From an uncultured Bacteroides sp. (lineage in GTDB: Bacteria; Bacteroidota; Bacteroidia; Bacteroidales; Bacteroidaceae), in NCBI RefSeq assembly GCF_905207245.1, contig NZ_CAJLKP010000006.1, positions 62,001-126,000 on the forward strand: a stretch of DNA of 64,000 nt, written 5' to 3'. A model generated the notes under the pieces. The model was not told the DNA's origin, did not search any database, and saw only the letters and a program-made list of their open reading frames with translations. The position numbers and the translations under genes are program-made. How positions within the stretch are numbered: position 1 is the stretch's first letter; the number at the start of each line of letters is the position of its first letter. Positions 53,486 through 64,000 of this stretch are shown piece after piece.

Positions 53486-56400
53486 ATGAGCAGAATCAGA
53501 TGCTATGTGACATCTGCCTTATTGTTATTTTGTATTAACACATATGGGCAGTATTTCAAAAAATTAGATATGAAAGATGGACTTTCAAATCTTTCAGTTT
53601 TGGCTATCTATCAGGATACTTTAGGACGTATGTGGTTTGGGACAAACGAAGGAGTCAATATCTATGATGGTGAACGGCTCTCTACTTATAAATCTTATGA
53701 TATTATAGACAATAAGCTCCGGAAGAAGAAGTTTATTAATGGAATGGTTGACCAAATAGTAGGTGACTTTTATGGTGATGTCTTTTTGAGAACTGATGGA
53801 GCATTAATTAAGTATGACATAAAAAAAGGGCGTTTTAAAGAATTATATCCAGCGGGAATAACTTCTATTGCTGTTTTTGATAATGAAGTGTGGTGTGCAG
53901 CCAGTGATTCACTTTTCAGATATAATGCCTGCACTGATTCTTTATGTTTTTATCAAAAGCTGAATACTCCCATAATCTGGTGTATGGCTAAAAATGAAGA
54001 TAAAACATGGATTGGGACAGCAAAAGGCTTGTATGTATTGGAAGGGGGAATAGTAAAATGTGTGTTACCGGAGGTAGAAATCTTTAAATTGTTTGTAAGT
54101 AGCAGGGGTGAACTGTGGATTGCTTCTCGAATGAAAGGTTTATATAAGATAGGCTGTGATGGTGTTCTAAGAAAAGAGAAATGTGCATCCGATCGTGTAG
54201 TAAGCGAACAAATTCGTAGTTTTGTGGAAGATGATCAGGAAAATGTCTGGTTCGGTACTTTTGACGGGTTACAAATGTATAGGCCAAACGCGGATGCTTA
54301 CTGTGTATATCGTCCTAATTTTCATCCGGGATCGTTATCGCATGAGTCAGTGTTTTCACTTTTTAAAGACAGGCAAGGGACTATCTGGGTTGGTACCTAT
54401 TATGGAGGTGTGAACTATTTCAATCTGAAAAAAGATTTATTTAAGTACTATGTTTATGCTGAATCAAACAAAAATTGTCTGAACTATCCGATTATTGGGC
54501 AAATAATAGAAGATAAGAAGCGTGATCTTTGGATATGTACTGATGGAGGTGGAGTAAACCGCTTTGATCGGAAAACTGAGACTTTTACCTATTATACTAC
54601 TGAATCCGGTAAAAAATCAATTTTGCATGATAATGTAAAGACTATCGCTTACGATGAAAGTCGTGACCAGATATATATAGGTACATATACGTGAGGGCTT
54701 AGTCTCTATGATAAGGCAACGAATCGTTTTCATAATTATTTTGAAGACTATAAACGTAGTGGAAAGGGACCAGACCACATTATTTATTATTCCTTATTTA
54801 AGGACGGTTGGTTGTATGTGACAGCCAGAAATGGTTTTTGGCGTATGCATCCGGATAAAGGAGAGTTCCAGCTAATAAGTAATAAAGACTTTTTTCAGAC
54901 ATTTGAAATTGATTCTCAAGGCTATGTCTGGTTGGCTGCCAATCTGGACCTGTATAGATTATCTTTGAGTGATTGGAATGAGATGGAATCTGTGCATTTT
55001 GACACTTTAGAAAATCGTAAAGTTAGAATTACCAAGATAATGGAGGCTACAGATGGCACAATTTATGTTTCTACCATAGGTAATGGTGTGTTTTCATATA
55101 GCTATGATACGGAGCAATGGGAACATTACACAGCCGAGCAAAATAGCCTGTTGAGTAATTTCTGCTATAATCTGGCAGAATCCCCGTTAAATAATATATT
55201 GATAACTAATGATAAAGGGATTTCCATCTATTCACCTTTCAATCATTCCATGTATTCTGTAGAGCTAGGTGCCATAAAAGGCATGATTTCTGCGGTTGCA
55301 GATGGGGGAGGAATTTGTGTTGCGGATGATGACATGGTTTACATCGGCGGGGTAGATGGTATGATTTCGTTTCGTGAGAAAGATTTATATATAAATGATG
55401 GGAGTGATGCCTCCAGACTTTATTTTGCTAATCTTTTTATAAATAATGTCGAGGTATGTCCGGGAGATGCCCAGCATGTATTGGAACAGTCATTGCCATT
55501 TGTACAGCATATAGATTTAGCATCTTGGCAGAATAATCTGATGGTAGATTTTTCCAGTTCTAATTATATTGAGTTAGAGAAAAGTATCTGGTATCAGTAT
55601 AAATTGGAGGGGTTTGATAAAGACTGGATATTTACTAATCAGTTACGGCTGATTTACACGAATCTTGCTCCGGGAAACTATGTTTTGAAAGTACGTGAAG
55701 CAAAAAACAGATTAGGTGATGAAGGAGGTGAAGGAATTGCACTTGCTATTGTGATACACTATCCTTGGTACCGTAGTTTCTGGGCTTATTTGGTGTATTT
55801 CCTGATAATAGCAAGCGTTGTTTATATTTTCTTGAGAATACGAAATGCCCGTAAGACACTGGCTTTGTCATTGGCTAGGGAAAAGGATGAAAAAGAACGT
55901 ATGGAGGAAGTGAATAAAATGAAACTCCGTTTCTTTACCAACATATCTCATGAATTCCGTACTCCGTTGACTTTGATTATTGGACAGATAGAGATGCTGT
56001 TGCAGTCGGAAAAGCTTTCACTTTCTGTGTATCGCAGATTGCAAAGCGTACATAAGAATGCAATGAATTTACGCTTTTTAATTACGGAATTATTAGATTT
56101 CAGGAAGCAAGAACAGGGATTCATGAAATTGAAGGTAGAGTGTGTAGATATTGTGCCTTTTCTAGAAGATATCTATCGTTCGTTTTGGGAGCTTGCCCGG
56201 AAAAGGAACATAATATATACTTTCGAACACAGTAATGAAAAAATGGAAGTCTGGATTGATCCGGTACAGATGCAGAAGGCTGTGTTTAATCTGTTATCAA
56301 ATGCTTTTAAATATATATCTGACGGAAAAAGCATTGGGATTTCTGTGAAAAGACAACAGCAGATGATGGAAATAACTGTAGCGGATACAGGATGTGGAAT

Positions 56401-57538
56401 TTCTCAATATGATTTAACCAGGATTTTTGAACGCTTCTATCAAGGGAATGAGAAGACACAGCAAGGGGGTATGGGGAGCGGCATCGGATTGGCTCTTACT
56501 AAGGGGATTGTTGAAGCTCATAAGGGTGATATAACGGTAGAGAGTGTATTGGAGGAAGGTAGTAGTTTCAAGATACAATTGCTACTGGGAAATGAGCATT
56601 TTACCAAAGAAGAGTTGGAACATGAGAAGGTAATCGTGCAGGCTCCGGATTGGGAGGCACTTGTCACTGACGGATTTGAACCGCTGCCGGAAGAAAAAGC
56701 GGAGGAAGATGACAATGAGGCTGTACTGGAGAAAGAAGAATCTGGAAAACCTCGTATACTGCTGGTGGAGGATGATGAAGGCGTTCTGGATATGTTGGAA
56801 GGGATTTTTTCGCCAACCTATATTGTATATAAGGCTACAAACGGACAGATGGGATTTGAACAGGCTCAACAGTTACAACCGGATTTAGTGGTGAGTGATG
56901 TAATGATGCCGGTAATGTCCGGTAAGGAAATGTGTTATAAAATTAAGAATTCTCTGGAACTGGCATATATACCTGTTGTGTTGCTTACGGCGCAGTCTTC
57001 GATAGATTATACTATAGAAGGGTATATGTTTGGGGCTGATGATTATATAACAAAGCCCTTTAATGTAAAATTGCTTCTGGCACGTTGCAGTAGTCTGTTA
57101 AGAAACAGGCGACTGCTATTGAAAAGACTGAGTAGGGCAGAGGTTGTTGCATCGCAGGAAATCGGTGGGCTTACAATAGCTGATCAGAAGTTACTGGATA
57201 CAGCGGCAGAAGTGATAAAGCGTAACTTTGACAATCCGGATTTTGATATGAACATGTTAGCTTCTGAGTTAAATATGGGCCGGAGCAAAATGTTTCTTCG
57301 TCTGAAAGAAGTTGTGGGGCTAACACCCAATGAGTTTACGTTGAAATTGAAATTGGAAGAAGCTTTAAGGCTGTTGCAGGAAGAACCGCAATCTAATATT
57401 TCGGAAATTTCGTATAAGTTGGGATTTACTTCTCCACGTTATTTCAGTCGTTGTTTTAAGGCCTTTTATGGGGTTGCTCCATTATATTATCGGAAAGATA
57501 CTCCGAGAGATGAGTCTCAAGCGGAGAAAGAAGTATAG
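53486..57538 (+). pseudogene. Hybrid two-component regulator interrupted by an in-frame TGA
   Basis: The frame is continuous for 1350 codons except for TGA at 54692-54694 (codon 403). Upstream: signal segment (SALLLFCINTYGQ) and Reg_prop propeller blades (MWFGTNEGVNIYD, IWVGTYYGGVNYF). Downstream in the same frame: more blades, Y_Y_Y domain, membrane helix (FWAYLVYFLIIASVVYIFL), kinase His in FFTNISHEFRTP, ATPase domain (NLLSNAFKY, DTGCGI), receiver (LVVSDVMMPVMSG) and AraC-type DNA-binding domain. The blade reads GTYT-stop-GLSLYD, where Gly is expected; GGA to TGA is one change. All else is intact, so it is a recent nonsense allele, or a sequencing error. It would have controlled the second locus. 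Confidence 0.88.
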
Positions 57539-57655
57539 GAATCTTTTTTTTATTTTCCTATCACATATAAACTACTATCCGATTATCAGCTTCGATACAT
57601 CTTGGTTTTTAAAGAACCTTTGACTAGGAGTCTATAGGTGAAAATAGTCCTAAAT

Positions 57656-57690
57656 GTGGCACAGATTGTCTGCAAAACAATCTGTGTCAC
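57656..57690 (+). terminator. Hairpin between HTCS and SusC of the second locus
   Basis: GTGGCACAGATTGT (57656-57669) and ACAATCTGTGTCAC (57677-57690) pair with one mismatch around a 7-nt loop. No strong T-run follows. The remaining gap to 57815 should contain the SusC promoter; TTTATTTG near 57731-57738 is a near-consensus -7 box. Confidence 0.55.
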
Positions 57691-57815
57691 TCTCTATGAC
57701 TTAATGGTCAGATATTTATTCTGTCGATTCCATTTATTTGCACTGTTTTAGCGATGTATATAGGTCGCTGAAATTAAACCATAGTTATTCCTTATATTAA
57801 CAAAATCACTTTTTT

Positions 57816-60800
57816 ATGAAAAACAAATTGTGGCTTTTGATTTTTACTTTCTTTGCTGTCTGTCCCGGCAAGAGTATCGGAAACGAGAATCGTTCCGATG
57901 CTGTAGCAGCGACACAACAGAGTAAGGAAAAAGTCGTGACGGGAGAGGTTCTTGATGACCTGGGCCCGATTATTGGTGCTACTGTCAGGGTAAAGGGTAC
58001 CCAGATAGGTAAGATTACGGACATGGACGGTAAGTTCACGTTGAGTGTTCCGGTTGGCGCTACCATTGTGGTGTCTTTTGTGGGATACGAAGACAAGGAA
58101 ATTGTCTACAAAGGCGAGAGCAAACTGAAGATTTCCATGACTGAGAGTACTACATTATTAGAGGAAGTACAAGTCATAGCTTACGGCACAACAAAGAAAG
58201 TAACCGTTACCGGTGCTTTATCCTCAGTGAAATCAGATGAAATTATGAAATCTCCGGTAGGAAGTATTGCCAACGCATTGAGTGGCAAAGTTCCCGGATT
58301 GTCCAGTGTACAGAGCAGTGGCCAGCCGGGTGCTGATGATGCTGCGCTGTATGTACGTGGTGTCGGTTCTTTGTCTACCGGTTTGTCGGCCCCCTTGTGT
58401 CTGGTTGATGGAGTGGAACGTTCGTTCACCCAACTGGATCCCAATGAGGTGGAAGACATCACCGTATTGAAAGATGCTTCTGCTACGGCAGTATTTGGTG
58501 TGCGTGGTGCCAATGGCGTTATTCTGGTGACAACGAAGCGTGGACAGTCCGGCAAGGCTAAGATTACTTTCTCAACCAGTGCAGGCCTTCAGATGCCAAC
58601 CAATATTCCGGACTTTGCCAACAGCTACGACTATGCCATGACGTATAATGCTGCCCAACGGCGTGATGGTGTGGCCGAAGATAAACTGATGTTTACGGAT
58701 ACAATGCTGGATGGTTTCCGAACGCATAGCAATCCGGTTCTTTACGCTGATACGGACTGGACGGATCTGTTGATTAAGAATTCGGCATTACAGACACAGC
58801 ATAACATGACTATTTCCGGTGGTTCCGACCGTGTACGCTATTTTGCCTCATTAGGTGTATTTACTCAGAAGGGACTTTTCGAAACATTCCATGAAAACGA
58901 TCGCGGCTTCGACTATAACCGCTACAACTATCGTATTAATATGGATATAGATGTGACGAAAACGACTTCTATGAAGATTAATTTAGGAGGCCGTCTGACT
59001 GATAAAACAGAACCCAACTATAACAATGGTACTTATACTGATATTTCTTATTTGTATGATAACATTTACAGTGCCGTTCCTTTTTCGGGTGCCGGTATTG
59101 TAGATGGTAAATGGGTTTCGGTCAATCGGCAGGTATTCGGTAATTTTGGTGTGATTAATGACGGTCTGAATACCTATTATGGTAAAGGATACAATACAAC
59201 CAGTGGAAATGTGATTAACTTCGACTTTTCTCTGGAACAGAAACTCGATGTCCTGACAAAAGGTCTGAAGGCGCATATCAAAGGAGCCTATAATAGTGGT
59301 GTAACTGACAACCGTCGTCGTGAAGGAAAGGCTGACCAATATGAGGCTTATCTCACGGAAGGTGGTGAGACTTTGATTAGAAAGATACAGGAAGCACAAA
59401 CAATGGGCTGGGTACAGCAAACAGGACAGTCGCGCGACTGGTATCTTGAAGGTGCTTTGAATTATCAGAGAGATTTTGGCCTGCATCATGTGTCTGCTTT
59501 GGCTATGTATAATCAGACAATGAAATATTATCCAAGTAAGAATACTGGTATTCCCCGTAGTTATGTAGGTTTTGTGGGACGCGCCACTTATGATTATAAT
59601 ACCCGTTACCTGTTGGACCTCAGTATTGGTTATAACGGTTCGGAGAACTTTGCAGAAGGAAAGCGCTTTGGTACATTCCCTGCAGGTTCAATCGGTTGGA
59701 TTATTTCGGAAGAGAAATTTATGGAGCCACTGAAACCCTATGTCAGCTATCTGAAGTTCCGCGCATCTTATGGTATTGTGGGTAACGATATTGTTTCAGA
59801 CGGGTCACGCTTCCTTTATCTGCCTGACAGTTATATCATCAGTACTGCGGGAAGTAATAATACCACCGGTATCTACAGCTTTGGTTCTATCACCAATAAC
59901 TTCCTTCCGGGGGCCAAAGAGTCGAAGATTGGAAATCCCGATGTAACTTGGGAAACTTCAGCTAAACAGAATTACGGTATTGACCTGCATTTCTTCGATA
60001 GCCACCTGAAAACTTCATTGGATTATTTCATAGAGCACCGCAAAGACATTCTGATTTCCCGTCAGGTGAATCCCGGTTATCTGGCAATTTCCCTGCCTAT
60101 TGTAAATATGGGTAAAGTGGATAACAAGGGATTCGAAGTAACTGCACGTTGGGAAGATGAGATAAGAGATTTCAGTTACTATATCGGTACAAGCTGGTCT
60201 TATGCCAAGAATAAGATAATTTACAAGGATGAGATTCCCCAGCCTTATGAATGGATGTGTGAAACCGGACGTCCTGTAGGACAGCAATTCGGTTATGTAA
60301 ACGATGGCTTCTTTACAGAAGAGGATGCTGCTAATTATGAATCTCTGAAAGGAAAAGAGAATGGTATTCCCGATCATGGTTCTGGTTTCTCACCTATAGC
60401 CGGAGATGTGAAGTACAAAGACCTGAATAAGGATGGTAAGATCGATGCAAACGATATTTCGGCTATCGGCTATCCTACTTATCCGCTTTTAAATGGTAAC
60501 ATGCAATTGGGATTTTCCTGGAAAGGTTTTGACTTGAGCATGACATGGGCTGGTGCATTCCAGACTTCCCGTCTTGTAAGTCGCATCTATCGTACTCCGT
60601 TCGGAGAGACGGGTACGAATTCACTTCTTCAATATATGATTGATGATGCCTGGACACCTGAAAAAGGTAATAGCGCAAAAGCGCCTGCCATCTCTTTGAG
60701 CGGCAGTAAGACCAATAATTACAAAGATTCGGATTTATGGCTGCGTGATGCTTCTTATATTCGTCTGAAGAATATTGAGGTAGGGTATTCTTTCCCGAAG

Positions 60801-60965
60801 GTGTTGTTACAGAAATTCCGTATCAGCTCTTTGCGTCTGTCTCTTTCAGGATATAACCTTTTGACATTTAGTGACCTGGATTTCTGTGACCCTGAATCTA
60901 ATCCGGATGGACGTGCTTATCCGTTGATTAAAGTCGTGAATTTCGGTTTAAAAATAGGATTTTAA
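57816..60965 (+). CDS. SusC/RagA-family TonB-dependent transporter, second locus
   Basis: The 1049-residue outer-membrane importer has a signal segment (LLIFTFFAVCPGKSIG), a carboxypeptidase-regulatory-like domain (VTGEVLDDLGPIIGATVRVKG, about 40-125), then EEVQVIAYGTTKKVTVTGALSS, the plug with LYVRGVGSL and VLKDASATAVFGVRGANGVILV near 210-235, and the barrel ending LIKVVNFGLKIGF. It is the first gene after the interrupted HTCS and 12 bp before its SusD partner. The substrate should be the glycan attacked by the PL8, GH105 and GH95 enzymes. Confidence 0.95.
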   Translation: MKNKLWLLIFTFFAVCPGKSIGNENRSDAVAATQQSKEKVVTGEVLDDLGPIIGATVRVKGTQIGKITDMDGKFTLSVPVGATIVVSFVGYEDKEIVYKGESKLKISMTESTTLLEEVQVIAYGTTKKVTVTGALSSVKSDEIMKSPVGSIANALSGKVPGLSSVQSSGQPGADDAALYVRGVGSLSTGLSAPLCLVDGVERSFTQLDPNEVEDITVLKDASATAVFGVRGANGVILVTTKRGQSGKAKITFSTSAGLQMPTNIPDFANSYDYAMTYNAAQRRDGVAEDKLMFTDTMLDGFRTHSNPVLYADTDWTDLLIKNSALQTQHNMTISGGSDRVRYFASLGVFTQKGLFETFHENDRGFDYNRYNYRINMDIDVTKTTSMKINLGGRLTDKTEPNYNNGTYTDISYLYDNIYSAVPFSGAGIVDGKWVSVNRQVFGNFGVINDGLNTYYGKGYNTTSGNVINFDFSLEQKLDVLTKGLKAHIKGAYNSGVTDNRRREGKADQYEAYLTEGGETLIRKIQEAQTMGWVQQTGQSRDWYLEGALNYQRDFGLHHVSALAMYNQTMKYYPSKNTGIPRSYVGFVGRATYDYNTRYLLDLSIGYNGSENFAEGKRFGTFPAGSIGWIISEEKFMEPLKPYVSYLKFRASYGIVGNDIVSDGSRFLYLPDSYIISTAGSNNTTGIYSFGSITNNFLPGAKESKIGNPDVTWETSAKQNYGIDLHFFDSHLKTSLDYFIEHRKDILISRQVNPGYLAISLPIVNMGKVDNKGFEVTARWEDEIRDFSYYIGTSWSYAKNKIIYKDEIPQPYEWMCETGRPVGQQFGYVNDGFFTEEDAANYESLKGKENGIPDHGSGFSPIAGDVKYKDLNKDGKIDANDISAIGYPTYPLLNGNMQLGFSWKGFDLSMTWAGAFQTSRLVSRIYRTPFGETGTNSLLQYMIDDAWTPEKGNSAKAPAISLSGSKTNNYKDSDLWLRDASYIRLKNIEVGYSFPKVLLQKFRISSLRLSLSGYNLLTFSDLDFCDPESNPDGRAYPLIKVVNFGLKIGF

Positions 60966-60977
60966 TAAACAGTTATT

Positions 60978-62840
60978 ATGAAAAATATAAGAAAGCATTT
61001 TCACGTTATAATATTGGCCTTAGGCCTGTTTGTGACAATGGCGTGCGAGGACCTGGCTTTCGGGGATAAGTTCCTGCAGAAGCCACCCAGTACGGATGTT
61101 ACGATTGATACCGTATTCTCTACGGCAGAGTATGCCCGTCGCGTATTGTCGTATAGCTATCAGTATTTGCCTTACGGCTTGGAAACCAGTGGCTATTGGA
61201 CTACTATGTGGCTGGGTACTATTGAGGGGCTTACCGACCTGAATTGCGACAATGTAGGATATTCCGGCGTTCAGCGTGTCTATTATTCCGGTAGTTATAA
61301 TTCCTCTGTCGAGAATACTCCGCGAGCAACTTATATGACTACTAAGATTCGTTTTAATGAAAGCGAGACTCACATGTGGTCGGCCATTCGTCACGCATGG
61401 ATACTTTTTAATAATGTAGACCGTGTGCCCGATATGGCTCAGACAGAAAAAGAACGCTTGAAAGCGGAAGCTAAAATGCTTGTTGCCATCTACTATGCAC
61501 ACATGCTGCGTCATTATGGCGGGTTGCCTATTGTAAATAAGGTGATTGCAGCCGACGACGAAATGCCTAAGCGTGCAACTTTGCAAGAGACGGTTGATTT
61601 CATCATTGGGCTTTTGGATGATGTCATAGCTTGCCAGGATTTTCCATGGAGAATTTCGGATGAAGACATGGCACAGTGGGACGGTCGTCTGACTAAGGCC
61701 GGTGCTTACGGACTGAAAGCAAGAGTATTACTGTTTGTAGCAAGTCCACTGCTAAACAGCGATCAGCCTTATGCTGCCGGTGAAGCTTCAAACCAGCACA
61801 TGACTTGGTTTGGCAATTACGACCGTGAACGTTGGAAAAAGGCTGTAGATGCTTGTGAAGCTTTCTTCAATGCTCTCAGTCAGAATGGTTTTTATCGCCT
61901 GGTGCAGAAAAATGATGTTTCGCCTAATGAATACCGTTATGCTTTCCGTAATGCTTATTTTGATCGTGGAACTACCGAGACCTTGATTTCTGTACACCGG
62001 AATATCTATTCGGCAAGTTTGAGTGCCGGACAATTGGTACTGTGGAATGCCATTCGTTGGGGAGGCTATAATCCTACCAAAGAATATTTTGATATGTTTC
62101 CGATGGCTGACGGTTCGGACTTTGACTGGAATAACCCTGAACATGCTGCCAATCCGTTCATTAACCGTGATCCTCGTTTGAGTGAGACCTTCATCCTGGA
62201 TGGCGATATTTATCAGGGAAGAACTGTGGAATTAACTCAGGAATATCCCAATGATAAAACCAATTATCCAAAAGGTAAGGACTGGGGACAAGGAGCGATG
62301 CATAGCTTAAGCCTGAAAACCGGGTTGGCTTGCCGTAAGTGGGGCTTGGACCGTGGTAGTGAACTGAGCGGGCATGTTATCCAATGGCCACACCTGCGTA
62401 TCGCAGAACTTTATTTGAGTTATGCAGAGGCTCTGAATGAATATAATGGCGGTCCTACCGGTCAGGCATATCAATGTGTGAATGATGTACGGGCACGTGT
62501 AGGTCTGGGAGGTTTGAAAACAGGTATGACGCAAGAACAATTCCGCGAAGCGGTTCTTCGTGAACGTGCATGTGAGTTTGGGTATGAAGAGGTGCGTTTC
62601 TTCGACCTCATCCGTTGGAAGATGGAAGATAAATTCACTACACCTTTGCATGGGCTGAATGTATATAAGAACAAAGAAGATGGTACGTATATTTGCGAAC
62701 CTTTCTCTCTGGCTGAAACGGATAGAAACCGTGCTTGGTGGAATGCCGGCGGATTCTCTTCTATCTGGTACTTTAGTGCCTTCCCGCAGGACGAGGTGAA
62801 CAAAGGATACGGATTGGTACAGAATCCGGGTTGGGAATAA
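60978..62840 (+). CDS. SusD/RagB-family outer-membrane lipoprotein, second locus
   Basis: The 620-residue lipoprotein (LGLFVTMAC) has the SusD core: DKFLQKPPSTDVTIDTVFSTAEYARR, AEAKMLVAIYYAHMLRHYGGLPIV, HLRIAELYLSYAEALNEYNGGP and RERACEFGYEEVRFFDLIRWKM. It should cap the preceding SusC and bind the target glycan at the surface. It is followed after 31 bp by another SusC-like gene, so this locus, like the arabinan one, seems to have two SusC genes. Confidence 0.95.
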   Translation: MKNIRKHFHVIILALGLFVTMACEDLAFGDKFLQKPPSTDVTIDTVFSTAEYARRVLSYSYQYLPYGLETSGYWTTMWLGTIEGLTDLNCDNVGYSGVQRVYYSGSYNSSVENTPRATYMTTKIRFNESETHMWSAIRHAWILFNNVDRVPDMAQTEKERLKAEAKMLVAIYYAHMLRHYGGLPIVNKVIAADDEMPKRATLQETVDFIIGLLDDVIACQDFPWRISDEDMAQWDGRLTKAGAYGLKARVLLFVASPLLNSDQPYAAGEASNQHMTWFGNYDRERWKKAVDACEAFFNALSQNGFYRLVQKNDVSPNEYRYAFRNAYFDRGTTETLISVHRNIYSASLSAGQLVLWNAIRWGGYNPTKEYFDMFPMADGSDFDWNNPEHAANPFINRDPRLSETFILDGDIYQGRTVELTQEYPNDKTNYPKGKDWGQGAMHSLSLKTGLACRKWGLDRGSELSGHVIQWPHLRIAELYLSYAEALNEYNGGPTGQAYQCVNDVRARVGLGGLKTGMTQEQFREAVLRERACEFGYEEVRFFDLIRWKMEDKFTTPLHGLNVYKNKEDGTYICEPFSLAETDRNRAWWNAGGFSSIWYFSAFPQDEVNKGYGLVQNPGWE

Positions 62841-62871
62841 TATTTCTGGAAATTAGAAATGAAAAACGATT

Positions 62872-64000
62872 ATGAATAAAAGATTCAATATATTTTTGGC
62901 TGGTGTGTTGTGTTCACTTGGCGTGATGGCGCAGGAAGACACATTGTCAGTCCGTCAGAATAATGAGGTGATAGAACTGGGACGTTCTGTCGCTCTCGAT
63001 ACGAAGGAGATGACCGGTGCAATCTCTGTTACTTCAAATCTCTCACATAAGAATAGCATTAAACCGTCTAACCAGTTGTTTGGTACACTTCCCGGACTGA
63101 CGGTGCTGCAGAAATCCGGAACTGTTTGGGAAGACGGTGCAACACTGTATATACGTGGAAACGGTTCTTTAAACTCCAATAGTCCGCTGGTATTGGTAGA
63201 TGGCTTCGAACGCTCGATTGATGAATTAAGCTCTGAGGAAATAGAATCCGTAAGTGTACTGAAAGATGCAGTGGCTACCAGTTTGTATGGTATACGTGGT
63301 GCCAATGGTGTCATTCTTGTAAAAACCAAACGGGGAACTGTAGGTGCCCCCAAGATAACTTTTTCCTATGAGTTCAATATGGCAACTCCTAAACGCTTGC
63401 CTGAATTTGCAGATGGCTATACGTATGCCACTGCTTTGAATGAGGCTATGAGGAACGATGGGCTGGCTCCCCGTTACTCAAACACAGAATTGGATGCATT
63501 CAAGAATCAGACTTATCCGGGCGTTTATCCGAATGTGGATTGGATGGATGAATCCCTGAGAGATATGAGCTATGGGGACAATGTGAATTTCACGGCACAG
63601 GGAGGAAGTAAGTTTGTGCGTTACTATACAATGCTGAACTTCCTGGATAACCGGGGGATACTGAAACCTACATCGGATAACGATGGTTACTCAACACAAT
63701 TGAAATATTCAAGATTGAATATTCGTACAAATCTGGATATTACAGTCACTCCGACGACTACTGTACAGTTGAATTTATTGGGTAACTTTACAGAACACAA
63801 TCGTCCCGGTGAGAGTACGGATAATATTTTCTCTGCATTGTTCCAGGTGCCTTCGGGCGCGTTCCCGGTAAAAACGGACAGAGGAATATGGGGAGGTACG
63901 ACTAACTATTCCAACAATCCGGTCGCTCTTATTTCCGGCAGAGGATATGCACGGTCTCAAACGCGTGCCATGTATGCAGATGTACACATGAAGCAGGATT
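62872..64000 (+). CDS. SusC-like TonB-dependent transporter lacking the N-terminal regulatory domain (partial)
   Basis: The gene runs off the right edge; 376 residues are visible. After a signal peptide (FLAGVLCSLGVMAQ) the protein goes almost at once into the plug: GRSVALDTKEMTGAIS, LYIRGNGSL, LVDGFERSIDEL and VLKDAVATSLYGIRGANGVILVKTKRG by residue 150. The carboxypeptidase-regulatory-like domain found in the other SusC proteins of this window is missing. The barrel then starts normally. This looks like a real family variant rather than damage, since signal peptide and plug are intact. Confidence 0.9.
   Translation, partial: MNKRFNIFLAGVLCSLGVMAQEDTLSVRQNNEVIELGRSVALDTKEMTGAISVTSNLSHKNSIKPSNQLFGTLPGLTVLQKSGTVWEDGATLYIRGNGSLNSNSPLVLVDGFERSIDELSSEEIESVSVLKDAVATSLYGIRGANGVILVKTKRGTVGAPKITFSYEFNMATPKRLPEFADGYTYATALNEAMRNDGLAPRYSNTELDAFKNQTYPGVYPNVDWMDESLRDMSYGDNVNFTAQGGSKFVRYYTMLNFLDNRGILKPTSDNDGYSTQLKYSRLNIRTNLDITVTPTTTVQLNLLGNFTEHNRPGESTDNIFSALFQVPSGAFPVKTDRGIWGGTTNYSNNPVALISGRGYARSQTRAMYADVHMKQD

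Noticed and set aside
57560..57815. Possible 21-bp-spaced operator repeats before the second SusC
   Set aside because: Only a GTCA tetramer recurs at this spacing (57686 and 57707), too little to call a site.
1..64000. Mobile elements, CRISPR arrays, tRNA and rRNA genes
   Set aside because: No transposase or integrase frame, no regularly spaced CRISPR-like repeats and no cloverleaf or rRNA sequence was seen; the only tandem array (8189-8303) has no spacers.

Overview
The window looks like chromosome from a gut Bacteroides. It has paired SusC/SusD outer-membrane genes, two hybrid two-component regulators, many secreted or lipoprotein glycoside hydrolases, and promoters with the Bacteroides -7 box TAnnTTTG. 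Much of the layout (rpiB, tkt, GH51, DUF1680, arabinose genes, double SusCD, HTCS, GH43-GH51-GH43, galK, sugar permease, galM, manA) matches what I recall of the B. thetaiotaomicron arabinan locus around BT0347-BT0373. That is recollection; no search was run.

Layout. 1-1.9 kb: start of a GH28-type pectinase gene (minus), then a zeta-toxin-like kinase with a small overlapping gene, between two related hairpins. 1.5-16 kb (minus): arabinose block in transcription order aldose epimerase, SSS symporter, Nudix-type AraR, araD, araA, FGGY kinase, DUF1680 beta-arabinofuranosidase, GH51, transketolase, rpiB. It leads from arabinose uptake to the pentose phosphate pathway. 16.3-30.6 kb (minus): arabinan capture operon: surface binding lipoprotein, SusC, SusD, SusC, SusD, small lipoprotein, GH43. 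30.9-35.2 kb: HTCS regulator (minus). 35.4-39.8 kb (plus): GH43, GH51, GH43. The two arabinan operons share an identical operator/promoter layout. 40-44.8 kb: galactokinase, MFS sugar permease and aldose epimerase (minus), divergent from manA (plus), fitting use of galactose released with arabinan side chains.

44.9-47.4 kb holds housekeeping or stress genes (YtxH-like, holin-like, a 40-residue small protein, a lipocalin-like lipoprotein, a SPOR lipoprotein). 47.5-64 kb is a second polysaccharide locus: PL8 lyase, GH105 and GH95 (minus), then an HTCS interrupted by one in-frame TGA, SusC, SusD and a further truncated-at-edge SusC (plus). Its substrate is unknown; the enzymes suggest a uronate-containing polysaccharide carrying L-fucose or L-galactose.

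Many gaps hold imperfect inverted repeats built of short tandem words (8-mers, 7-mers, 11-mers) plus a 23-bp tandem array. I saw no tRNA, rRNA, CRISPR, transposase or integrase.
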